Positions 1 through 12,600 of a stretch of 64,000 nucleotides of DNA are shown here, one piece after another. Below the pieces are notes generated by a model, which saw nothing but the letters and a program-made list of their open reading frames with translations, did no database searches and was not told where the DNA came from. Made by a program: the position numbers and the translations under genes. Numbering within the stretch: position 1 is the stretch's first letter; each line of letters starts with the position of its first letter. The DNA comes from Sialis fuliginosa (Eukaryota; Arthropoda; Insecta; Megaloptera; Sialidae), in contig OY540812.1 of the NCBI GenBank assembly GCA_961205875.1, positions 22,019,098 through 22,083,097 on the forward strand. The letters run 5' to 3'.

Positions 1-120
1 TTAAGTATATAAAAAAATATATTGTGTGGAGCCGGTCAATCCGCGGGGCCGTGTGCACCTCTAACTCCGACACCTCTCTGGTTTCAACATTGGTAGGATT
101 TTGTAGGGATACCTACTATA

Positions 121-1649
121 AAGGCTGTAGCCGGGTAAGCATGCAAAACATGCCTTTACATGGATTTGGCTGATTATTTTTTTGGAAGTCACATTCTATT
201 AAACATTCAACCTGACCAAATATTAGCTTCCAAAAATTTATAGTTTTCGAAAAAAAAATTTTTTTTGATTTTCAAAACAAAATTTTTTTTTGATAATCTG
301 TCAGTCGAATTTGATGGTGCTTGAAATATATTATAGAGGTACTTATGACTCATCAGAGGTAATTTTATTATGATCCTCTGTACATAATAAACCAGAAAAA
401 AAAATTAATAAAATTTAAAAAATCAAAAAAGACCATGTTGTCTTCGGAGGGCAATCACAATTTTTTTATATATTATACCTTGAATGTACCCAAACAACAT
501 ATCAAAATCCCAAATTGATACAAAGGGTATAACATACTCGTATAAATTCGCATGCGGTCGTATCGGAGTGGCGCGAGCGTGGCGCGGGCGAGTTCAAGTG
601 TGTTAATACTTTTAAAATATCTCTAATTTGTTGCTAAACAGGACTGGGCTAACCCAGAAGCATATCGAAAATTTGACGGGACCCATAGTCTGACAAAAAC
701 AAAATATAGAGGCCGTAGCCGGGAATATATGGGAACTGCTCCATTGAATTAATTTTACAATTTTTTTTCTCATAGGTTGCTTTTTAAGTAACAAAAAATC
801 GCCCCAAATCGCTTATAAATGTTTATAATCGACTTTAGTAGTAACAAATCACATTTCCGCTGAGAACTAGCGAATCTTCTTCCATTAAAAACTATAGACA
901 AGATTTATTTATTTTTTCTAAAAATGATCTGAGCAAAAATGAATATATTGAAGCACAGACATTTAGGGCGATTTAATTTTACTTAAAAAGCAACCTATGA
1001 GAAAAAAAATTGTAAAATTAATTCAATGGAGCAGTTCCCATATATTCCCGGCTACGGCCTCTATATTTTGTTTTTGTCAGACTATGGGTCCCGTCAAATT
1101 TTCGATATGCTTCTGGGTTAGCCCAGTCCTGTTTAGCAACAAATTAGAGATATTTTAAAAGTATTAAGACACTTGAACTCGCCCGCGCCACGCTCGCGCC
1201 ACACCGATACGACCGCATGCGAATTTATACGAGTATGTTATACCCTTTGTATCAATTTGGGATTTTGATATGTTGTTTGGGTACATACAAGGTATAATAT
1301 ATAAAAAAATTGTGATTGCCCTCCGAAGACAACATGGTCTTTTTTGATTTTTTAAATTTTATTAATTTTTTTTTCTGGTTTATTATGTACAGAGGATCAT
1401 AATAAAATTACCTCTGATGAGTCATAAGTACCTCTATAATATATTTCAAGCACCATCAAATTCGACTGACAGATTATCAAAAAAAAATTTTTTTTTGAAA
1501 ATCAAAAAAATTTTTTTTTTCGAAAACTATAAATTTTTGGAAGCTAATATTTGGTCAAGTTGAATGTTTAATAGAATGTGACTTCCAAAAAAATAATCAG
1601 CCAAATCCATGTAAAGGCATGTTTTGCATGCTTACCCGGCTACAGCCTT
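121..1649. repeat. 1.5-kb near-perfect foldback (long-TIR) element
   Basis: The two ends read AAGGCTGTAGCCGG and CCGGCTACAGCCTT, and the inverted match continues for about 685 bp on each side (about 121-806 and 964-1649) with only scattered differences, leaving a loop of about 155 bp. A TATA tetranucleotide flanks both ends (117-120 and 1650-1653), a possible 4-bp target duplication, although the AT-rich site leaves 2-4 bp possible. A second internal motif, GCCGTAGCCGGGA near 711, repeats the terminal theme. There is no open frame of useful length; short ORFs on the two strands mirror each other because of the palindrome. Non-autonomous DNA transposon is the likely class; the superfamily is not assigned. 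Confidence 0.85.
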
Positions 1650-2272
1650 TATAAATTTATAAATAATAAAATATGAAATTAATTAAATTAATTAAAAATA
1701 AATGGAATTTTTTAGTTATTATTTTGATAATTCTTACAAGAAAATTAAACGATGAAACGCGATTTTGAAACTATAATAGGAATTCCCATTTTGATATTTA
1801 ACCACAAATAAAAACGTGAATACCGAATAGAAATATTGCACTATAAAAGTATTTTTGTCTCATTGCATTTTTTAGTTGAAACATACGATAAGAAAATTAA
1901 TTTTAATTGAGTGTGGGCAGTATAAAAGAATGTCAATTCATCAGTAAAGAAGAAGATATCTATTTAATTACTTTGAAAGTGTCGGTATATTATAATTATG
2001 CATTTGAAGCAGATTTCCCCTTGTTTAATATCATCAGTGTGCAATTTGTATTTGCATATCGTATATAAAACAGGTTTGTGTGAGTAAATACCGCCATGAC
2101 TGTTAATATTAATGACGTATATATTGCTGTCCGTTGACGTCATGTTAAAATTCTGTGTTTTTGTGTATAAAAAAGTTTCTCTTTGTTTAAGATTAATAAC
2201 TATTAATTTAATTCGAAGCATATTATTTCCTTAGGACAATATACATTTTTATTCCTATATCTTTTTTATTTG
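1650..2272. other. Unassigned AT-rich DNA
   Basis: Between the foldback and the hAT-like element I see only AT-rich sequence with short ORFs of no recognisable content. Confidence 0.5.
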
Positions 2273-2280
2273 TTGATGGA

Positions 2281-2586
2281 CATGGGCGCCGGGAGGGGGG
2301 TGCAAGGAGGTGCACTTGCACCCCCCTGGCAAATGAAATAATTAAGAAATACAATTGTTATTTTAAAATTTAATTTATTTGCACCTCCCTGGCAAACATA
2401 TAATAAGTTATAAATGTGAAAATATAAAACTGAGGACCTTTTTTTTTTTTTTTTTAGTCGTGTCAGTTTCAAATTGTATATATATGAAAACTGAAGACCT
2501 TTTTTTTTTACTCATATTAACTTCCATCAAATTTTTTTTTTGTATATATTTGCACCCCCCTAAAAGAAATTCTGCCGGCGCCCATG
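2281..2586. mobile_element. hAT-type miniature element (MITE)
   Basis: Perfect 12-bp terminal inverted repeats, CATGGGCGCCGG at the left and CCGGCGCCCATG at the right, are flanked by an exact 8-bp duplication TTGATGGA (2273-2280 and 2587-2594). An 8-bp duplication with CA...TG ends is typical of hAT elements. Inside, a block of the form ACTGAGGACC followed by a long T run and AGTCGTGTC occurs, and a second ACTGAAGACC-T run follows about 55 bp later; the same module recurs in two other elements of this window (37507 and 44079). No coding capacity. Confidence 0.9.
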
Positions 2587-2810
2587 TTGATGGATGATAT
2601 TTTGAATTTATGTATTTATTTAATTAATAGCTAATAAATTATTGTTTTAAAATATGCATCAGCAAAATTTTATAATGAAAAAAACTTGATTCTTGATACT
2701 GAAAATAATAATGCTTTCTTTTTGTTTCAATAATATAAAATAAATAAAATTAGGGGTATCAATAAATTACGGCACAGGTTGAGGAGAAGGGGGTCTACAA
2801 AGTGTGACAA

Positions 2811-2828
2811 GGGGGGGGGGGGGGGGGG
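2811..2828 (+). repeat. G18 homopolymer
   Basis: Eighteen consecutive G residues between GTGTGACAA and TAGGAGTCACAAG. The flanks are a weak inverted match, so the run may sit inside an old miniature element, but no ends could be defined. Confidence 0.8.
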
Positions 2829-3299
2829 TAGGAGTCACAAGTCTAGTGATTTAACATCTAAAAAATCAAAATAATTAATTTTATATGAATAGAGCAAAAA
2901 TTTGAGGAAAAATTACTGTTGTTGGTAAGTCGAGACCGGTGAACAGTTATTGGGAAATTTTTAAACGTGATTGGTAAAATTTCATATAATTTTTACTAAT
3001 AAACGAAAAAAAAATTATATGTTCTTTTGTTTTTGTTTTTTGGTGATTATTGATTTTTCGTTTCTATTCAAAAATCAATTTATTGTAATTTTTATCTCAT
3101 CGACCTTATAAACTTCTGTATAGGCAAATTTATATACACATCAATGAATATGTTGCGTGCACAACGCAAACGTTTGCATGAGTTTTGCCAATCGAAATAA
3201 ATTAATGAATGATTAATTTTGTGAACAGTAATTTATTTAAATATATAATTGTAAGTTAATTTAAAAGTATTCAATTGGAATTATTACTGTTGTGCAGTT

Positions 3300-3542
3300 G
3301 AAATCAGTCCAACGCAATATTTAGCAGTGGATCGAATCGAATTTATAGCCGCAGTGTCACAACCACAGGTCACAACTGTCACGCGAAACTCGACCATATT
3401 GCAGAGGATTGGCAAACAAGGCTAGAAAATGGCGGCCAGTGTAAAGTCGAGATGTAGTGATGGTGGTACTTTAAATGGTGATTAGTGGTTTTATATCGGT
3501 GAATAAAGTGTTTTAAAGACTTTTTAATGTTAAGTAAAGACT
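3300..3542 (+). promoter_or_regulatory. Probable Hiat1 promoter / 5' UTR
   Basis: This stretch upstream of the Hiat1 ATG is less AT-rich than its surroundings. It contains AAAATGGCGGC at 3426-3436, which matches the AAnATGGCGGC consensus bound by YY1/Pho-type factors near many metazoan start sites. No TATA box in a clear position was seen. The transcription start itself cannot be read from sequence; the assignment rests on position just upstream of a well-supported first coding exon. Confidence 0.5.
3429..3485 (+). other. Upstream ORF in the Hiat1 leader
   Basis: An 18-codon ORF (MAASVKSRCSDGGTLNGD, stop TAG at 3483) begins within the YY1-like motif, in a good initiation context (AAAATGG), 114 bases before the Hiat1 ATG, and ends 57 bases before it. 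If transcription starts upstream of 3429 it would be a classical uORF able to lower main-frame initiation; if the start lies downstream it is meaningless. Confidence 0.4.
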
Positions 3543-3626
3543 ATGCCAACAACAAAACCCTCCCGAAAGGTTGTAGGAATGATAATTCGAAGTAGAAAGA
3601 CTATAATAAAGGATGGTGTAATGACG
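3543..3626 (+). CDS. Hiat1: Hiat1 exon 1 (start codon exon)
   Basis: Encodes residues 1-28, starting MPTTKPSRKVVG and including KTIIKDG, which lines up with the KKIIIKDGG N terminus of vertebrate MFSD14A. The donor I chose is GTAAAT at 3627; a second in-frame GT at 3618 would give a protein three residues shorter (also phase 0). This is the first ATG of the frame. Exon identity rests on the short cytosolic N-terminal match plus exact phase compatibility with exon 2. Confidence 0.85.
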
Positions 3627-6600
3627 GTAAATAATAAGACCCATTATGATCGAATCAACACACTAGGCCCATGTATTGCACTTCTATTTCCCTTTACTTT
3701 GAATCAATTATCGTTTGATTGTTTTGTTTGACAGCTTCTTTATCTGTTCACATTGTTGTAATACATTAGTTCTGTCAGCTATTTGATTTATGCACGTATT
3801 GGAACCTCATTTAGAAATTATCCTTGTAGTATTAGTAGTGAATTATTAATCAAGGTCTATGGAGAATACCCTCAAGTATTCATTATTTTGTCACACAGTG
3901 TTTTGTCAAAAATAATTCTTTAGTGACGTGTGACGTTATAATCTAATACCTGCAAAATTCAATGAAAAGTACTGATAAAAATACCCACATGAGTTCTTAT
4001 CAATGTTCACTTGGTCATCAACTTCCTACATTGCACAGTGCTTTATAACAATTAAAATTATTATATATGAACTTTCTTTAAGTGCTTAATTAAAAATATC
4101 ATAAATTCTCATTGGAATAATTATGTACAATTGTGATAACAACACTTGGACTTATTTTTGATAAACAAACTTTTGTGAACATGTATGTTCTATCTAATAC
4201 TAACTTCTAAACTAACTGATTATTTACATGGAATTTATCTTATTTTGTATTGGTTATTCTTTAAATAAAGGTGTGCTAGGTGTACTATCTTCAGGCATAC
4301 ATTTAGCAAAACATGGTGTTTAATTAACTTCATTATTCATCATGAAGCTCATATCATTTGTCGAGATAACATAAATTATAACATATATGGAATAACTAGA
4401 TTGCTAATATAAATACACATAATACAAATTATAATTTATAATTAAATGATTTCCAATAAAAATGTTTTAAACGGTAATTAAACGTTGTTAATTTTTGTTT
4501 TGTCAATAAAACAACTGTACAAATGTACAGAAAAATATTAGTGCATTCTGGCATAGACACAATTTTAGTTAATTATCAAAATAGGTTGGTAAAAATAGTT
4601 AAAAAGAAGGTACATTCATGATTTTACCTAGCCCCTCATTGTTACATATTTTATCTGATATGTACAAACGGATTTCAGTAGTACCTAGTTTTACAATTTT
4701 AATATTTTTGTATTTATTGTAATTCTATTGATTGTACATCAAACCAGACTTTTATAGCTATGTAGTTATCAATATAATATAAATATGTACATTAGTTTTG
4801 TATGTAATATTAAATTATTTGTATGAAATCAATAATACCTAACTACGAATGTTTTGTACCTGTACGTAGAACAATTTATTGGAAATGTTTTATGAATTTT
4901 TCTATAATATATTTATTCGATTAGTACTTTATACATATTTATATATGTTATAAGTTATTATATACGAGGATATATGTACATACTTTAATTTATTTACTAC
5001 TAAACGGTACTGAGATTTTTGTTGTTGTTTTTGAATGCTTCTTTTATTTAAAATAGAAAAAATATTTTAATGCTGCAAATGGCATTAAAAATATAGTGGC
5101 CTCGAAATGTAAGAATTTCCTCATCAATTTAATATTTTTTATTTACATACTTGAAAACAAACTAATGTATACAATTTTAAAATGTCGTATATTAATTTTT
5201 ATTAACAAAAGTGAGGCCTGAAAAAATAATTCATAATATTTAGCTAATTGTAAGTGTATAGGGTCATTTTGTTGTGTTTATTTTAAAAGTTAACGCGATC
5301 TATAAAATACGTACGGTTTCTTAAAAAAATACCTTAAAAATTATTACTTCATTAAAATTTAAACAGGGTTCCATTAATTTAAATCATACTGTTGTTTTTA
5401 TTAAATTCAAATGATTTAAATCACTTTTTTATATAAGTTTATCAAAAATTAGAAGAAGTAAATATTTTTCATTTTTATTGCAAAGAATACGGTTAATAAA
5501 AAAAATAGCAAGAAAGTAATTTTAATATAAAATACATTTTAATTTTTTTTAAATGTATATTTTATACCGTCAATATATCGATAGTACTAGATCATAACAT
5601 GTTAACTACAAAAAAATTTAACTTTTCAGAAGAGCGATTTGAACATTTGAATTGTGTGTGTGTTATTCTAAGATATTGTTATATTATCCTTTATTTTAAC
5701 GTATTTCTCGAACGATTACGAATGTATCAAACGAAAGAATACATAAAAACTAAATCAGAATACGTTTTATATGTATCAATATTCGCCTATATAGTAACAG
5801 TTCGTTGTGGCGGAGATTGAGTCCCCGTTTTAAATTATATTAACCCCCAGCTTCGTCACCGGAGATTAGGGTGCGTAGAGATTGCCATAACCAAGGACAA
5901 TTGTATAAGTAATATCCGTGCGTATATGTAAAGTACAATTGTACACTTATCGTCTTTGTTCATTTATGGGGGTATAATTAATAAGTGCCAAAATGTTTTG
6001 AAACACAAACATTTATTTTAAAAAATTTTCCAGTGACTAGTGAAAAATTGTTTAAATAACAGAAGTTTTAACAACTGTCCCAACACTATGTCAAAGTTCA
6101 ATATTTCATTTATTATAACAAATGGAAGAAAACTTTAAATACAAAAGTTGTCAGTATAGACAAGCAGCAAATTTTGAAATTAGTTGTATCTATACAGGGT
6201 GTGCCATAAGTGCGTTACAAATCAAAGTTATATTTTTTAAATACAAAGGCGTTTGTAACCTATCATTGAAATTAATTTAAATCTTCAAATAACTCTTTAA
6301 AGATTGGATTTAGGTTTAGAATTGAATAGGCGATTCGAAAATGTGAAAATATATAGATGTTACGTTTGAAAAAAAAATGGGTTCAGAGTTGTGATACATC
6401 CTGTACAAAGAATATAATTTTGTAAATGTTTGATCTAATATCGCAATAATAGAGCATATACTAAACCTATTTTTAACAGAGAACACATTTTTTTGTACTT
6501 AATTAGAAAATTACAAGGTATTGAAAATATTCCAATTTTCTTACAAAAATGGCCATAATTTCTAAACCGCTCAGTATAATCCCACAGATGCTTATATCAA

Positions 6601-9600
6601 AATGTCCAGAAAAATAATGCTTTTTGATTATTAATTAAAAAAATATAACTGATTTGTAATGCACTTATGGCACCTGTAGAAATGTAACTATTTTAAAAAT
6701 TTGCTGCTTGTCTATCCTGATAACTTTTGTATTTAAAGTTTTCTTCCATTTGTTATAATAAATGAAATATTAAACTTCTACACAGTGTCGGAACATTCTG
6801 TATAAAGTTATAATAATGAAATATGTATAGTAGGGTGTTTCGTTTGAAACGAATATTTTTTTTTTCCTCCGACACTGTGAAATATTGTTCTCAACACTGA
6901 AAAAAAAATTCCCTGAAAATTTGAGCCCTTAATTTTAATTTAAAGTATACTTTAAATATACTATAATATTAATTTTTTTGAGTTTTACTGTCTTAAATTC
7001 ACTTTAGGCCTGTAGAGAAATGTCGTGAGAAAATTATAAGAGAAAAATTTCAACAATAATAGGAAAGAAAAAAATTAATATTTTTTTATTTTCAAATATT
7101 CAACTGTTCATATTTCCGAAACTATGCATTCGAGCGACATATTTATAGACATCATTTTTGTAGAAAATTTGATTTCCTACAATTTTTGTCTCTACATTTT
7201 TTCAGCCAGACAAGCCATTTTCTCAATATTTTCAAAAATATGTGAAAAAAAAAAAAAAAATGACTAACAGGGCTAATAAAAATAATATGAAATAAGTTGG
7301 GTTGAAATTGTCCTAAGGTCTTCAAAAGAGCGTTAAATATACTACAAATATCAATGCTTATCAACATAATAGTTTAAAATCCAGCCAAGATATAGAAATT
7401 AAAAAAAAACGTGGTTTAAAATACATGTATTTTAAATGGGAAAAATTCAAAATAAAAAAGGAAGTATACTTTAAATTAAAATTAAGGGCTCAAATTTTCA
7501 GGGAATTTTTTTTCAGTGTTGAGAACAATATTTCACAGTGTCGGAGGAAAAAAAAAATATTCGTTTCAAACGAAACACCCTAATGTATAGTGAATAATTC
7601 ACTTGTAACCACAACATACTTTTTATTCTTGCTGTAATCGAAACATCAAGCTTACTCGAATCTTTATTTATTTTATTTTACCCTCCCATCATGTTAACAC
7701 CATATTATTTAACGTATTTTAAAAATTGGAATGATTTAAAAAAATTAAATCGGATTTTCATGCAACCCTGATATTACTCTTGGTTAAATTATAAAATAGA
7801 TAGAAGAATATAACATTTTTATTGATATTTAAATATTTTGTATGAAACTAGTAAAACATCTTGGATTTTTTCAAGGTGTCACTATTGCATCAGAGCAGAA
7901 AAATGCAGCAAATAATACAACAAAACGCCTCTATTATTCTTACCTTTTATTTTCATTTAAACACGCAATCTTTTAAACTAATACCTACAAATCTAGGTTA
8001 ATTTTATATACACATTTATCTGTACATACATCTATCTTATCAATGTAGCGAAATGTTTACCGACTTGTATTGTAATCGTCTAACTTGACTTGCCCGATTA
8101 TTTTATATATTTGTAAAATACAACACACGACGACTTGCGGGTCATCGGATTAAACATCTACATATTATAAACTTTAAATAAAGTAAAACTGTAAACTAAA
8201 AGCAGATGTTTTTAATTATGTGATAACCTTGCATACGATGGTTGCAAGTATTTGAATTATGTGTTCTTTAAGTGCACAAAATGCCTGGATTTAATTTTCG
8301 GGTGAGATATTATTTAATATTTTTTATAATTTTATTTTGGCTGTGTATAAAGTACTATAACAAACTGCTTTATTTATTATTGCGTAGGAATATAATCAAG
8401 GTTTGGAGTTTTTAAAATATATTTTTGTATTATTTAAAGTGTCATTCAGATCTGTATGAAGATGGCAACGCAAGCTTTGAAAAAATTAAAAAAAACAACT
8501 TATGAATAGCATTCAAATAGTTCTATAGTATAGACTATAGACTATACTATAGAGTACCATTATATTTTGAATAGTATTTTTTGCGTTAAATTTATAGATT
8601 TTTTTTCTTCATAATGTAAGTGTTCTAAATTTTTTTGAAATTTGAAGTGCTGTCTTCATACAGTTATTTAGTGGGATGTCATGTTATTAGGGACACTGGG
8701 AATTTTCATATTTTAATAACCAAAGTAAACCAAAAATCTTTTTAATAGGTGCAATTTCCAGTGAAATTTCATATAATATAGGCCAAAAGGTTGTCGAAAT
8801 TGTATTTTTTTATTTTATTTTAATAAATACTTCACCATATTAAAATTATAAAATAAAAGCATTTGTAATAAAAATGCAAAAATACATAATATCATATATT
8901 AAACACCGTTAATACGTAAAACCCCACAGAATTGATGAGAAATTCCCAATTATAGAGGAGTTTGACGAAATAGTTTTGCCACCTCTTGGATTTTAGAAAC
9001 ATATGGAAGTATATGTAAAATTATTAAAAATAAAATTGTAATGGTATCTACATATAAAAAAATACATAATGCCCTACTCCCTAATAATCGTTATGACAAA
9101 TCACTATTTTACTAAAATATTTTAATTTTAAATTAGTTTTGATATTTTTTGTGAAATTGAGTAAAATAACGATATATTGTTATAAATTTAATATCCAACT
9201 ACATATTACATAATATTTTATAACGATATCTTATGTTAGTATTTATACAGATAATTAGGAAAATTCAAGGAGGTCGACTAAATATCTACACCTTGTTTGT
9301 ATATCGATTTAACAGTATCTATATTTTAATTCTATTTTTTATTTAAAATTTTAAAGAATAACTTAAATATAAAATTGCCAAATTAATTATTAGTTTATGA
9401 TAAAAATCAAAATTACATTTACATAGGACATTTTGCATTATCAATAATAATAATGATTAATATATTTTACTAAATATTAATATATTTACTAAAAAGCTTA
9501 AAATTATTAAGTTAATGGTGAATTATAATTATATACCTATTAGTGTTTTTTTTTAAGAAAGCGGGGATCATTAAATAAAAATAAATAAAAACTAGCCATT

Positions 9601-12600
9601 GTACCCAACTTTGTCCGGATGGATGTTGGAATGCCTCCAAATTACTTTAAGTACTTTTAATTATTATTATTATAAGGTGTTTGGTGCAACAACATTATAA
9701 GTTTCTAGCACATTACTATATACGTTGAACGAGGCTACTAAATAATAGAGTATATGCTACCTCTTTTTTTTTTGTTTGGTGAAAGTTTCATTCAAATCGG
9801 TACAGTACTTTCTGAGATAGGTGTTAACAAAGATAAAAAGACACAAACTCACAAACTTTATTATATTAATTTAGTTTCCTTGTATCTATGGACTTTATTT
9901 TATTTTAAAACTACCTTAATTGTTAAAATTCATAGATGAAAATTGACACTGTGGGATTTTTACATGGGACAATATTTCCTAATAAAAGTACTATAAAAGT
10001 ATTTGTTATTTTTGTCCTTAGTAATCTTCTTGCACTAAGCATTTCTTCGTGGAGGTCGTTATATCCAAAACGAGACAATTTAATTTATTTTTATCCTATT
10101 ATGATGTCATTTTTACGATTATACAATTAATAATAGATTATTTTATTTTGTAGTAATAATAAAATATAGATTACTATATTGCTATGTTTATAATAAAATA
10201 AAACGAGCGTGTAATATCATGTACATTAATATATTATGTTATCAAATTAATTTTTTTTAATGTTTGCTATAATCGCGGCCTTTTTGTTGTTTTTCAATAT
10301 TTTTTTCTGGTAAGATAACATACACTATATTATTTAAACGTGTGCTCAAGGTTGTCTCATTTTTTTAAATCTCAAATTATTGTATCTATTTCTAATAATA
10401 TAATTTAATTAATATAATATTTTCAGAACCATTTGTGTTAGTCAAAATTAGGAACTGAGTATTTATTATATTTTAATAAATCAAGCCTACACAACTCAAA
10501 ATGTAAAGCGGGCCATAATACTTTATGAAAAACTTGTGCGGGCCGAATGAAAATAAGACAAGGGGGAAAGTTATTAAGAAAATAATAATATTATATAATT
10601 ATTTAAAAACTAGGGAATATTATTTTTAATTTATAATATTAAGAATTTTCACTAAAGTCTTCGCGGACCGCATGTTGTGCAGGTCTGTTTTAAATGATCA
10701 GAGGTATTGAAGTACTGATCTTTAAAATACATTTTGAAGACATTGCGTACGGAATTTAAATTTATAGGTACGGCAGGGTTAATTGAATCACTTGAATATG
10801 TCGAAAAAATTAGAAATATTGTTGTGATATCAACGTGTTATCAAATTTACGAAATGGTTTTGATATACCTGACTTTGTAACGATGATAGTAAACTAAGAA
10901 AATACTTTTATCATAAGTACGATATTGTTAATATTTATTATCATACATGGGGTTTGTTGAACTAGTCCACTGGATTTATTGAAGTAGTGGCTTTAATTAA
11001 AATAAACATCTGCCAAGTAAATGCACAGTGCCTCCTCGTGCTAAATTCACGAAAGGTAGTTAATTATTGAACAATATATGTATATATTATACAATTTTAA
11101 TAAAAAATATTAGTTCGAAATTTTTCTTAAGACGCACCTGATTATTTTTTAGTTTCATTTATAATTTTTTAACAATTTTTTAATAAATCTAAATTTTTCT
11201 GTTATGCAAAAGTCAAAGTGATATTTAATATGTCAAAGTAAATATCAATTAAAAAAAACAAATTACGATTTTTTAAAGCAAATTGAGATAAATCTTTGTC
11301 TGGAAATATTTTACAACAAACGTTGACCTATATTATAGGAAATTGAATGCTCTACAAAAAAGATTATATACAATTTTGACGTAACATGTGTCTTTCTTGA
11401 CATAACTTAAAAAAATAAATATTTTTTGGGATGTCATCCCTTTCTGTTACACATGATTATGTTGATTTTGAAATGAGGCCGTCCTCAAGCCAGACTCAAC
11501 CAATCAAGTAACTTTTCATTAATATCGGTTCAGTGGTTCATTAGTTATGCATGTAACAAGGATTTACTCGACAGACAGACAGACATACACACATCCAGAC
11601 AGACAGACAGACAAGGAACGAAAAGTGTTGGTCTTGACCTGAAACGGAATGATCAAGTTAAAATTTTGAAATCGGAGAACAATTTTTTTTCTCATTTTAA
11701 AACGATCACAAAACTTCTCGTATCTTCGATATGGCGAGGAAGAAATATTTAATAGAATACTTGCCAAAATAAATTTTATAATTTTAATCCAACACAATAT
11801 CCATTGAATCATTCCTTGACGGTAAATGTATAATTTAAAATCAAATTTGTGTTGTATTATTCTTGGAAGATTTTATTATTTGTTTGTCTATTCATGAGGC
11901 AGAACATTTCGATGTTTGAAAAAACAGAGTGTCTATACTTTGAATATATATATGTATGTGATCACAAAAAATAACACCGTTTTCTTAGATTGTCTTTTTC
12001 CTTTTTTGTCAAGAATATACTGTCTTATGTTTGTAAATTATTCTAGAACTGGAAATCCTAATTTCGATAAAAAATATACGACAAAAAAATTCTCTGTTTG
12101 CTGCAGGGTATATAACAACTTTTCTAGGGTAATTTGGACACGCTGAATCCAAAAATGACCATCATTTTGCTCAATCAGCTCTTGTTTTCGCAATATTTAA
12201 AAAAAAAACGTTTTTTTCGATATGCAAACATTCAAATTCGTATATGTATATACATTTTAATCTAATACTTCAACCAAATATTATTCATAATAAAGCTATG
12301 GGTCCTAATTGAAATAAAAAACTTTGAATTATACACATTCATTAGTTATTCCCTTCAAAAATTATATTTTGAACGAAAAAAAATCGATTTTTAACCAAAA
12401 TTCGGCAATTTTCAGGATTCAAAGTGCTGTTACACAAACTATTTTTATCCAATTTATTAAATTTGTAGCTTTATCTATCTTATTTATTGTGTTAAACGTA
12501 ATCGAATGAAAATTGGTGAAATGGTACTAATATCAACTTCGCGTGTCAAAATTGGTAGTTACGGACATTTCCGCTCCTGGCTTGTGTATGACTCGTTAAA

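Noticed and set aside
11571-11613. GACA-type microsatellite as an independent feature
   Set aside because: It sits at the same place in family F copies, so it is part of that repeat.
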